NCBI GenBank assembly: GCA_017516865.1
Contig: JAFXAU010000005.1
Location: 1 to 50,622, forward strand
Source: Bacteroidales bacterium
GTDB taxonomy: Bacteria; Bacteroidota; Bacteroidia; Bacteroidales; UBA1715
Length of the DNA: 50,622 bases
Direction: 5' to 3'
A program made the position numbers and the translations under genes. Positions 36,942 to 44,172 of the stretch are shown piece by piece. Each line of letters starts with the position of its first letter. Position 1 is the first letter of the stretch. The notes beneath the pieces are model-generated. The model saw only the letters and a list, made by a program, of their open reading frames with translations, had not been told where the DNA came from and ran no database searches.

Positions 36942-37721
36942 ATGAAAAATATTCTGTTTTGTTCCCTAATCGTGGGACTTTTGTATTCATGTTCGGAAAA
37001 AGGTAAGATTGAGACTGACTATAAAGTGTATGAAGTACACGGAAATGTCCGTCAAATTGCGTATAGCAGTGCCAAACCAAACGAAAAGGATGTGACGGTG
37101 ACGTTCAACCGTGATGGAATGCTTGAATTGGAGAAAATTCGTGGTCGTTCGTTTGAATATAAATACGACGGCACGCGTGTGGTTTCGCTTAAAGCGTATG
37201 TTGGCGATTCTGTTGATTTGCGGAGAACCTTTGAATACAAGAATGGCCTGCCAGTCGAAATTAAAGAATACGACGGCGCTGGCACGTTCCGAAAAAAGGT
37301 GCTGTACGAATATAATTCCGACGGAAACAGAATCAGGGGCGTGATTTTGAATCCATATAACGACACGATGTTTGTGTGGAAGTATACTTACAAGGATACT
37401 CTTGTGATACAGGAAACGCGTACAAATTATCAAGGTACGGCAAAATATGTGCAGACGTTTGATTACACCTACAACGAAAAAGGCGAACTATCGTCAATCG
37501 TGGAATCTTCCGACGGCGAAATCTATACAAAAACAGAGTACAAAACATTTCATACCGTTCCTTTACAAACAACAGTCATAAACTATTGGGACAATCAACC
37601 GAGCGATTCATCAACCATGATGTACGTTTTTGATGAAAAAGGCAACTGGATTTTTAAACGGACTAAATCGTCAGGCGGTCGCGAACAGCGGCAGGAACGA
37701 ACCATAATGTATTATAAATAG
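36942..37721 (+). CDS. Lipoprotein with YD/RHS-like beta repeats
   Basis: The 259-residue protein starts with a lipoprotein signal peptide (LYSC lipobox, cysteine near residue 17). The remainder contains about six degenerate beta-hairpin repeats with the pattern Y-x-Y-x-x-x-G: FEYKYDGTRVVSL, LYEYNSDGNRIRG, WKYTYKDTLVIQE, FDYTYNEKGELSSI and MYVFDEKGNWIFKR. This resembles YD/RHS-type repeats, which build extended beta structures and often bind carbohydrate. No toxin domain follows. It lies 3 bp before the GH9 gene, so the two are probably co-transcribed and it may be a surface accessory to the glycanase. The function is inferred only from this context. Confidence 0.78.
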   Translation: MKNILFCSLIVGLLYSCSEKGKIETDYKVYEVHGNVRQIAYSSAKPNEKDVTVTFNRDGMLELEKIRGRSFEYKYDGTRVVSLKAYVGDSVDLRRTFEYKNGLPVEIKEYDGAGTFRKKVLYEYNSDGNRIRGVILNPYNDTMFVWKYTYKDTLVIQETRTNYQGTAKYVQTFDYTYNEKGELSSIVESSDGEIYTKTEYKTFHTVPLQTTVINYWDNQPSDSSTMMYVFDEKGNWIFKRTKSSGGREQRQERTIMYYK

Positions 37722-37724
37722 AAA

Positions 37725-39881
37725 ATGAATAAATATATAACTCTTTTGGCGAGCATTCTTCTGACGGAATGTATTTTCGCTCAGTCAATTACGAAAAATA
37801 TTGTGATTGACCAATTTGGATATAGAGGTGCGGCAACTAAGATTGCGATTGTGCGAAACCCGAAAGTCGGTTTTGACGCAGGACAAAACTACGTTCCGGG
37901 AAATCAGTTGCAAATAATTGACGCAGATTCAAAAAAAGTCGTTTTTGAAGGTGATTTGGAATATAAAACCAATGGCGAAAACGATGCGACGTACGGTGAC
38001 GAAGTGTGGTGGTTCGATTTTTCAGAATTGACCACCGATGGTACGTATTACGTGTATGACCCGAAAAATTCCACGCGTTCGTATTCGTTCCGCATTGCCG
38101 ACAATGTGTATAATTCTGTGCTGAAAGATGCTGTGAGAATGTTGTTTTATCAGCGGGCGGGCTGTGACAAAAAAGCAAAATATGCCGGGAAAGCATGGGC
38201 GGACGATGCAAGCCACCTTGATGCGCTACAAGATAGTCACTGCCGTTTGTTCTCATCGCCCGACGACGCTTCGACGGAACGTGACTTGCGTGGCGGCTGG
38301 TACGATGCCGGCGATTATAACAAATACACCGTTTGGGGCTGTAATTATGTCGAAATCCTTTTAAATGCTTATCGGGAAAATCCTGACGTGTGGACTGACG
38401 ATTATAATATCCCAGAATCGGGAAACGGCATTCCCGATTTGTTGGACGAAGTTAAATGGGAACTTGACTGGATTTTGAGAATGCAGGAAAGCAATGGTTC
38501 CGTGTTGTCGATTGTCGGACTACAATCGGCGTCGCCTCCGTCGGCTTGTACGGGACAAAGTTTGTACGGTCCCGCAACGACAAATGCTTCGTATGCGGCG
38601 GCAAAGGCTTTTGCGATAGGAGCAATTGTTTATAAAAGCATTCTTCCCGATTATGCCAATACATTGAAGAATGCTGCCGTTGCGGCATGGAAATGGGCGG
38701 AGGCAAATCCGTCGGTGGAATTTTCTAATTCACAGAAAGTCGGAGCCGGAGAACAAGAAGGCGGTGCATCGGTTCGGTTGGTGCAACGGCTGAACGCATC
38801 GTTGTATTTATACGAAGTGACAGGAGAATCTTCGTATTTGTCTGTTTTTGAGTCAAATTACACCAATTTGGATTTTTTTAAATGGTATAGTTACATGGAT
38901 CAATATCGTCAGCAGGACGAATATATGTTGCTTCGCTATTTGACGATGGACGGTGTGTCTTCTTCGATAAAAGAGACTGTTGCAAAAGATTTGCAGAAAG
39001 GTTTTTACAAAAGCGAAGACGACCTTGGTTCCATGTTAGGAAAGGATGCATACCGTTCATATTGCCGTCATTACAATTGGGGATCAAATTCACATAAATG
39101 TACATACGGGAATTTGTTCTATGCGTATGCAAAACAGTCGTTGACTGACGATGTGGATGCTTTTATGACAGCGGCAGAAGACTACATTCATTACATTCAT
39201 GGCGTGAATCCGTTTGCTATGGTTTATTTGACCAATATGAACGACCGAGGAGCGTCGAATAGTGTGAATCAGATGTATCATTCGTGGTTTTGTAACGGTA
39301 GCGACTGGTGGGACGATGTTACAACGTCGCTGTATGGCCCTGCGCCTGGATATTTAATTGGCGGCGCATACGGATATCCGAGTGGCGATTCGCAGAAAAC
39401 CTACGAGTGGGCAAGTTGTTGCCCGAATGGATGCGGTTCGCAATATAACAATTCATTGTGTAATGCCGATTGGTTGTTTAACGAAAACGAGCCTTTTGCC
39501 AAACGATACAGAGATTTCAACGACGGCTGGCCTGTAAACTCTTGGCAGATAACAGAACCGAGCTGTGGGTATCAGGTAAATTATATTAAATTGCTTTCGA
39601 AGTTTGTAGCCGAAGAAGCAGGTAATTCGCAAAGTGTGGCAAATGTGCAAAAGGAGGTTCTCGTTTATCCTAACCCAGTAAAAGATGAGTTATTTATTGT
39701 AACGGAAAACACCGACTTGAAAAACATTTCGCTGTTCAATATGCAATCGCAGGCGGTTTACAGCAGCGAAACCGAAGAAAGTAATATACGGATACACGTC
39801 GGAACATTGCCACGCGGAGTCTATGTTTTACAGATATTCTGTCGCGGAACGCTGACGGTAAAACAGGTGATGGTGAATTAA
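37725..39881 (+). CDS. Glycoside hydrolase family 9 glycanase with T9SS sorting domain
   Basis: The 718-residue protein has a signal peptide (LLASILLTECIFAQ) and an N-terminal Ig-like domain (about residues 25-125, VDQFGYRGAATKIAIV). The GH9 (alpha/alpha)6 catalytic domain spans about residues 130-630. GGWYDAGDYNKYTVW carries D194 and D197, the usual general-base aspartates, and NENEPFAKRYRDFNDGW near residue 585 is in the region of the acid glutamate. PPSACTGQSLYGPATTNASY lies between them. The C-terminal T9SS domain (from about 645) has VLVYPNPVKDELF and GVYVLQIF. GH9 enzymes are mostly endo-beta-1,4-glucanases. Cellulose or mixed-linkage glucan is likely but not proven. Export through SprA is inferred from the sorting domain. 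Confidence 0.93.
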   Translation: MNKYITLLASILLTECIFAQSITKNIVIDQFGYRGAATKIAIVRNPKVGFDAGQNYVPGNQLQIIDADSKKVVFEGDLEYKTNGENDATYGDEVWWFDFSELTTDGTYYVYDPKNSTRSYSFRIADNVYNSVLKDAVRMLFYQRAGCDKKAKYAGKAWADDASHLDALQDSHCRLFSSPDDASTERDLRGGWYDAGDYNKYTVWGCNYVEILLNAYRENPDVWTDDYNIPESGNGIPDLLDEVKWELDWILRMQESNGSVLSIVGLQSASPPSACTGQSLYGPATTNASYAAAKAFAIGAIVYKSILPDYANTLKNAAVAAWKWAEANPSVEFSNSQKVGAGEQEGGASVRLVQRLNASLYLYEVTGESSYLSVFESNYTNLDFFKWYSYMDQYRQQDEYMLLRYLTMDGVSSSIKETVAKDLQKGFYKSEDDLGSMLGKDAYRSYCRHYNWGSNSHKCTYGNLFYAYAKQSLTDDVDAFMTAAEDYIHYIHGVNPFAMVYLTNMNDRGASNSVNQMYHSWFCNGSDWWDDVTTSLYGPAPGYLIGGAYGYPSGDSQKTYEWASCCPNGCGSQYNNSLCNADWLFNENEPFAKRYRDFNDGWPVNSWQITEPSCGYQVNYIKLLSKFVAEEAGNSQSVANVQKEVLVYPNPVKDELFIVTENTDLKNISLFNMQSQAVYSSETEESNIRIHVGTLPRGVYVLQIFCRGTLTVKQVMVN

Positions 39882-39914
39882 TACGAACACATTTCCGAGA
39901 ACTATGGATTAGTT

Positions 39915-40151
39915 TTAGAGCAACTCTTTTACATCAACATCTAATGCCTGAGCTATCTTGCAGAGAGTTTTTATTGTAACATTTACCCGTCCCGATTCTA
40001 TGCGACTCATACAGGAACGTTCCATATCGCAACGATATGCCAATTCTTGAACAGACAAATTCCTCTTCTGTCGGGAAGTCTTTATCTTTGAGGCAATTAG
40101 TTTAATCTCGTCTTGGAACTCCATTTTCTGCGTGACATATTTGTTACGCAA
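39915..40151 (-). CDS. XRE-family helix-turn-helix regulator
   Basis: The 78-residue protein is a single Cro/C1-type domain. The motif SVQELAYRCDMERSCMSRIE covers helices 2-3, followed by SGRVNVTIKTLCKIAQALD and VDVKELL. There is no other domain, so it is probably a small repressor or accessory DNA-binding protein. The start is uncertain: 40151 or the internal ATG at 40124 (69 residues) are both possible. It is divergent from a promoter that drives a small-ORF region, so it may regulate that promoter. Confidence 0.85.
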   Translation of the reverse strand: MRNKYVTQKMEFQDEIKLIASKIKTSRQKRNLSVQELAYRCDMERSCMSRIESGRVNVTIKTLCKIAQALDVDVKELL

Positions 40152-40170
40152 AGATTTTATTTTATATTTG
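40140..40170 (+). promoter_or_regulatory. Consensus promoter (TTTG-N19-TATATTTG) before small ORFs
   Basis: TTTG at 40140-40143 and TATATTTG at 40163-40170 are separated by exactly 19 nt, the best match to the Bacteroidota consensus in this window. It reads into 340 bp that contain only two very small ORFs, and it overlaps the start of the divergent XRE gene. Confidence 0.7.
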
Positions 40171-40210
40171 CAATATTCGTAGCATATATGTTACGGTAAA
40201 GATTTATAAA

Positions 40211-40297
40211 ATGAAAAATTTTTTTCAAACCTACCCCCTTGTTTTGGCACAGGGTGAAAATACGTTTGCAGAAAAACGGAGATGCCGAAAGCCGTAA
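40211..40297 (+). CDS. Possible 28-aa microprotein or leader peptide
   Basis: A 28-codon ORF about 40 bp after the consensus promoter encodes a short peptide ending in a basic AEKRRCRKP stretch. It could be a real microprotein, a leader peptide or chance. Part of it (GTTTTGGCACAGG...TTTG, 40242-40268) also matches the right half of the shared dyad/TTTG element, so protein and regulatory readings compete here. Confidence 0.35.
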   Translation: MKNFFQTYPLVLAQGENTFAEKRRCRKP

Positions 40298-40327
40298 GTG
40301 GAGGCAAAAATTAAAAATATTAATAGT

Positions 40328-40465
40328 ATGTATCAATTAAATTTCCCGAACGGAAACGTTCAAACTTACAGTACTCTCAATGATTTAGCGAGAGCAGCCC
40401 AACTTATGGGTGGAGATTGCAAACTTATTGGTAATAAAACTTATGTTTTTGTGCCGAAAAAGTAG
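40328..40465 (+). CDS. Small hypothetical protein, 45 aa
   Basis: The 45-residue ORF begins with ATG in an AT-rich leader and encodes a balanced peptide (MYQLNFPNGNVQTY start, LARAAQLMGGDCKLIG middle, KTYVFVPKK end). It reads like a small alpha/beta domain. It is followed by GGCTGGCAGAAATGTCGGCC-TTTTTT, a partly complementary GC-rich stretch and T-run that may terminate transcription. No family is recognised. It lies between an XRE regulator and a UDG-like gene, downstream of a strong promoter. Confidence 0.55.
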   Translation: MYQLNFPNGNVQTYSTLNDLARAAQLMGGDCKLIGNKTYVFVPKK

Positions 40466-40508
40466 TTGATTAAGGCTGGCAGAAATGTCGGCCTTTTTTA
40501 CTGTCTAT

Positions 40509-41276
40509 TCACAAAAATGAATATTCCGATTTTAAAAATGCACGATAGTGAGCCATAACGCCATCGTAAACCATTTCAGGGCTCTTCCTGTTACTTGGAT
40601 GATAAGAACAAAATATTAAAGTCTTGGTGTTTGGATGAAAACGAATACTATTGTGATTCTCTATGCTGACAAGTTCTTTCTCAGGATACATTTCCAACAC
40701 AAATTTGTAGATAATGTCACTTGTGCAAACTATCATATTAGGATTTAGAATTCTGATTTCTTCCATCAAAAAATTCCCGTATGTTTTGAGGTGGCATTTT
40801 AATACCGAAGGGTTGCAAATGGGTCCACCTGGGTCTTTTTTGCATTCCACCAACGCAAATGGTTGCGTATTAAAAAAGGTTTTCACATCTTCGTGATGTT
40901 TTTTTACTTCTTGATACCACCATTCGTTATTTCTGTCTGCCTTTACCAACCCCCAAAGAATATAAGCGATATTTTTAAAGAACTTACCTTTTATATTACG
41001 ATTAGCACAGGCTTGAACATTCCATTTTTTTCTTTTTTCAATATCTTCCCAGTCAACATCATTTAACCAAAGGTAGATGCGCTCATCCCATTTTTCACCA
41101 TCGCCAAACTGATGCTGGTCTTTTAGTAGAAACACTACGCGCTTAGGTGATGCCATCCATTCCTTCACTACTTGCTCGTTTGTTTTACCATTTTGGTACA
41201 TTATTCCATCATAAGTGAAACATGTGCCAAGTTTGTTTTTCCACTCTTCGAACAATTCTTGAAGTTCTTTTTCCAT
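40509..41276 (-). CDS. Uracil-DNA glycosylase superfamily-like protein
   Basis: The 255-residue protein resembles the UDG fold in outline. RVVFLLKDQHQFGDGEKWDE appears near residue 45, a helical insert follows, and then a Cys-rich CKKDPGGPICNPSVLKC. ILNPNMIVCTSDIIYKFVLE (a strand-helix typical after the UDG core) and SYHPSNRKSPEMVYDGV near the C-terminus, where UDGs have an HPS motif, complete the match. The catalytic water-activating residue is not certain, so it may be a non-canonical member or a distant relative. The ATG at 41276 is chosen because the longer frame would pass through a promoter (TTG-N19-TAATTTTG, 41321-41292). The gene is AT-rich and borders a MITE-like repeat. Confidence 0.55.
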   Translation of the reverse strand: MEKELQELFEEWKNKLGTCFTYDGIMYQNGKTNEQVVKEWMASPKRVVFLLKDQHQFGDGEKWDERIYLWLNDVDWEDIEKRKKWNVQACANRNIKGKFFKNIAYILWGLVKADRNNEWWYQEVKKHHEDVKTFFNTQPFALVECKKDPGGPICNPSVLKCHLKTYGNFLMEEIRILNPNMIVCTSDIIYKFVLEMYPEKELVSIENHNSIRFHPNTKTLIFCSYHPSNRKSPEMVYDGVMAHYRAFLKSEYSFL

Positions 41277-41291
41277 AAATATTCTTTTTTT

Positions 41292-41321
41292 CAAAATTAG
41301 GATTTTTCCTTCACCTATCAA
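41292..41321 (-). promoter_or_regulatory. Promoter of the UDG-like gene (TTG-N19-TAATTTTG)
   Basis: On the minus strand TTG (41321-41319) and TAATTTTG (41299-41292) are separated by 19 nt. The inferred leader to the ATG at 41276 is about 10 nt. This settles the start codon choice. Confidence 0.65.
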
Positions 41322-41365
41322 TATAAATCTCATAATTCTATTCAAATTCCCGAACATACAAAAAT

Positions 41366-41513
41366 AGATTCCTTGCCTCGCATTGCTCGGCTGCGGAATG
41401 ACGCTTTAAAGTTACTAAAAGGGAGTGAGAAGGCAGATGCGGCGAAGCCGCATCTGCCTTCTCACTTTATCTATCCTTTGTACAACCGTCATCCCGCACG
41501 AAGTGAGGGATCT
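41366..41513. repeat. MITE-like inverted-repeat element with a 19-bp perfect hairpin
   Basis: The 148-bp element has related ends (AGATTCCT... and ...AGGGATCT). An inner inverted pair follows: GCGGAATGACG at 41393-41403 and CGTCATCCCGC at 41487-41497, with one mismatch. At the centre is a perfect 19-bp stem with a GAA loop (41425-41465; arms GTGAGAAGGCAGATGCGGC and its complement). No ORF is present. The nested symmetry suggests a small non-autonomous transposable or REP-like element. The remaining bases to 41576 hold nothing else I recognise. Confidence 0.8.
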
Positions 41514-41576
41514 CATTCCGTTTCTATTTTTAATGTTCTATATTTTCCCATATGTTAAAAACAGTCTGCAGATGAA

Positions 41577-43313
41577 TTATTTGCGGCCAAAGGCCCGTTC
41601 GAGGTCTTGTGATACATTAATCATAAAGTCACCCATATGCTCATACTCATTGACAATATCCATATAGTAAACACTTGTCTGATAGTTGTTGCCATCGTTT
41701 TCAATATCTTCGATGACCGCGTCACGAAGATTATTTCGCAAAGCATTGAGATGATCCTCTGCGCTATAAGCATTCGCAATATCGACAAGTTCACCCTTAT
41801 GAGCCGAAGTCAGATTCTCAATCATAACATCGTACGCCGCACTTACGGCACCAGCCATTAAGTTTAGATTCTTCAGCGCCTCTTTATTAAAACGTTTATT
41901 ATGTATATTCTTTCTTGACAGGATACGGCTGATTGCCTCGCCCGAATCTCCCAAAGACTCTAATTCACCAATAATCTTATACATAGCCTTTATCTTGATG
42001 GAAGTGTTTTCGCTGATCTCCTCGGCTGATACACCGTTGAGGAATGTCGCTATCTCATACTCGATGCGGTCGGAAATCTCTTCATACTTCACAAGTTTCT
42101 TTCTCAACTCTTCGAATTTGTCAGTATCGGCCTCATTAATTGCATTTTGAGCATAAACAGCACCATTCTTTGAGATTTGTGCGAAATGGATAATCTCGTT
42201 AAATGCCTGCTCTATCAACAATTCAGGAGTAGCCAGAGTGCCTGCCGAGATGTATTGTAAGCGGGACACCTCCTTATCCTGATTTTTCGGAGCAGGTATA
42301 ATCCAACTCACAAACATAGCTATCTGCTTGGTAAACCAAATCAGCAATAACGTATTAGTCAAATTAAATAGCGTATGTAGCATTGATAGACCATATAGTG
42401 CAGCAGTCCCTTCCGCCGCATTTGAGTCTGTTACCATAAATCCATCTGCGGCGGGATTGGGCAGGCCGAACACGGTTTCTGTCACAAGTCCAACCAATTG
42501 TAAAAAGGGTTTAAAGAGCATCAATACCCAAAGAACACCAAATACATTAAATATGGTATGTGACATTGCCGCACGCTTTGCCTGTGTATTTCCGACCGAT
42601 GCGGCTATGTTTGCAGTGATAGTAGTACCGATATTCTCACCCAACACCATAGCGCACGCCATCTGAAACGGTATCCATCCCATACTAAGCATAATAAGCG
42701 TAATAGCCATCGTTGCCGATGAGGATTGCAGTATGAGGGTTAATACCGTACCGAAGAGAAGAAACAGAAGTACGGACCCAAATCCGTGCGAAGACCACGT
42801 GCTGACAAACTCCAGTACCTGCGGTGTTTCTCGCAAGTCAGGCACCGAATCTTTCATAAATGAAAGACCAAGAAACAAGAGGCTGAAGCCAACGATTAGT
42901 TCTCCTATATTCTTGCGTTGGTCTTTTTTGGAGTTAGAAAAGAGAAATCCCAGCAACATTAAAGGTACGGCTAAAACAGAGATGTCGGCTTTGAAGCCCA
43001 GCCACGAAACCATCCAAGCCGTTACTGTTGTGCCAATATTGGCTCCCATAATCACCCCTATTACCTGAGTAAGGTTTAGAAGTCCTGCATTAACAAAACT
43101 AACAGCCATCACAGTGGTTGCCGATGAAGACTGAATAACAGTAGTTATGCCCAATCCTGTCATCACTCCCTTAAAGGGATTTGATGTCATGGCAGACAGG
43201 AATCCTCTTAACCTTTCGCCTGCGGCCTTTTGCAAACCCGAACTCATCGTGTTCATTCCGTAAAGGAACATGCCCAATGCTCCTAATAATGTAAAGATTT
43301 GTAATATACCCAT
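41577..43313 (-). CDS. Na/Pi cotransporter family protein with PhoU-like tail
   Basis: The 578-residue protein has two homologous membrane halves typical of the NptA family. LGMFLYGMNTMSSGLQKAAG starts the first, with QSSSATTVMAVSFVNAGLL and NIGTTVTAWMV. The second repeats QSSSATMAITLIMLSMGW and NIGTTITANIAAS. The cytoplasmic C-terminal region (from about residue 360) is helical and PhoU-like (EYEHMGDFMINVSQDLERAF). It probably imports phosphate with sodium. It is divergent from a response regulator/histidine kinase pair, with an 11-bp direct repeat in the shared region. Codon use (CGC, CTG, fewer TCG) differs from flanking genes. Confidence 0.93.
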   Translation of the reverse strand: MGILQIFTLLGALGMFLYGMNTMSSGLQKAAGERLRGFLSAMTSNPFKGVMTGLGITTVIQSSSATTVMAVSFVNAGLLNLTQVIGVIMGANIGTTVTAWMVSWLGFKADISVLAVPLMLLGFLFSNSKKDQRKNIGELIVGFSLLFLGLSFMKDSVPDLRETPQVLEFVSTWSSHGFGSVLLFLLFGTVLTLILQSSSATMAITLIMLSMGWIPFQMACAMVLGENIGTTITANIAASVGNTQAKRAAMSHTIFNVFGVLWVLMLFKPFLQLVGLVTETVFGLPNPAADGFMVTDSNAAEGTAALYGLSMLHTLFNLTNTLLLIWFTKQIAMFVSWIIPAPKNQDKEVSRLQYISAGTLATPELLIEQAFNEIIHFAQISKNGAVYAQNAINEADTDKFEELRKKLVKYEEISDRIEYEIATFLNGVSAEEISENTSIKIKAMYKIIGELESLGDSGEAISRILSRKNIHNKRFNKEALKNLNLMAGAVSAAYDVMIENLTSAHKGELVDIANAYSAEDHLNALRNNLRDAVIEDIENDGNNYQTSVYYMDIVNEYEHMGDFMINVSQDLERAFGRK

Positions 43314-43352
43314 AAAATGTATAATTTTTCAATTGTAAAGTAATCGCAAGAT

Positions 43353-43374
43353 TGTTTCATGAATGTTTCATAAC
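43353..43374. promoter_or_regulatory. 11-bp direct repeat resembling a Pho box
   Basis: TGTTTCATGAA and TGTTTCATAAC are two adjacent 11-bp units sharing TGTTTCAT. OmpR/PhoB-type regulators bind direct repeats of about 11 bp. The site is about 16 bp upstream of a minus-strand TACAATTG (43337-43330) that could be the -7 box of the phosphate transporter, and about 70 bp before the response regulator -7 box at 43441. Confidence 0.6.
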
Positions 43375-43440
43375 TATTAGGCTTTGATTAAATTCTACTA
43401 CAATCTCGTTTCGGGTGCTCTGCTATTCGCCAAAACGATG

Positions 43441-43448
43441 TAATTTTG
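43441..43448 (+). promoter_or_regulatory. -7 box (TAATTTTG) of the two-component operon
   Basis: TAATTTTG fits TAnnTTTG and contains the TTG at 43446 of a longer possible frame, so translation must start downstream at the ATG at 43461 or 43473. Confidence 0.6.
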
Positions 43449-43472
43449 CGGAGTAATTATATGATAGATATT

Positions 43473-44171
43473 ATGGCAACAAATCGTATATTGATAGTGG
43501 ATGACGAGGAGACCTTGTGTGAGGTTCTGAAACTAAATCTTGAAAATGAGGGCTATGACGTAGATACTGCTTTCAGTTCAGAGCAGGCACTTGGCTATAA
43601 TCTGAAAGAATACTCGCTTATCCTGCTTGATATTATGATGGGAGAGATTAGCGGTATAAAGATGGCAAAGATGCTGAAAGCCGATGTTGAAACGGCCGAT
43701 ATACCCATCATATTCTGTACTGCCCGCGACACAGAGGATGATATGATTATGGGGCTTAACCTTGGTGCCGATGACTATATTATGAAACCCTACACCGTTC
43801 GCAATGTCGTTGCCCGTGTCAAGAGTGTACTGCGCCGCACATCATCAAACAAAGTAGCGACCACTATCGTCGAAAAGCCTAATGTTCTGCAAGTGGACGG
43901 TTTGAAACTTGATCTTGAATTTAAGCGTTGCACGGTTGATGGCGAGGAGGTAAAACTCACTCGCAAGGAGTTTGAACTGCTGGTATATTTAGTGTCGCAT
44001 CGTGGAAAAATCTGTTCTCGCGAACAGATCCTAAGCCGTGTATGGAGCGACGAGGTGGTCGTATTAGACCGCACTATTGATGTCAATATCACCCGCATAC
44101 GCTCGAAGATTGGAGTCTATGGCTCGTACATTGTAACCCGTTCAGGTTTTGGCTATGGCTTCCGAGATTAA
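43473..44171 (+). CDS. OmpR/PhoB-family response regulator
   Basis: The 232-residue protein has an N-terminal receiver domain: acidic pocket ILIVDDEE, phospho-acceptor D53 in LILLDIMMGE, Thr in FCTARDT and Lys in DDYIMKPYT. A C-terminal winged-helix DNA-binding domain (from about residue 135) follows, with KLTRKEFELLVYLVSHRGKI, DRTIDVNITRIRSKIG and RSGFGYGF. It is phosphorylated by the kinase encoded directly downstream and probably regulates the divergent phosphate transporter through the 11-bp direct repeat. ATG 43473 gives the usual N-terminus; ATG 43461 is possible. Confidence 0.93.
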   Translation: MATNRILIVDDEETLCEVLKLNLENEGYDVDTAFSSEQALGYNLKEYSLILLDIMMGEISGIKMAKMLKADVETADIPIIFCTARDTEDDMIMGLNLGADDYIMKPYTVRNVVARVKSVLRRTSSNKVATTIVEKPNVLQVDGLKLDLEFKRCTVDGEEVKLTRKEFELLVYLVSHRGKICSREQILSRVWSDEVVVLDRTIDVNITRIRSKIGVYGSYIVTRSGFGYGFRD

Positions 44172-44172
44172 A

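Noticed and set aside
40242..40268. Fifth copy of the dyad/TTTG element
   Set aside because: It keeps GGCACA-N-TTTG spacing but lacks the left arm and lies 59 nt from the next ATG. It is counted only as a weak half-match, because it may be coding sequence of the 28-codon ORF.
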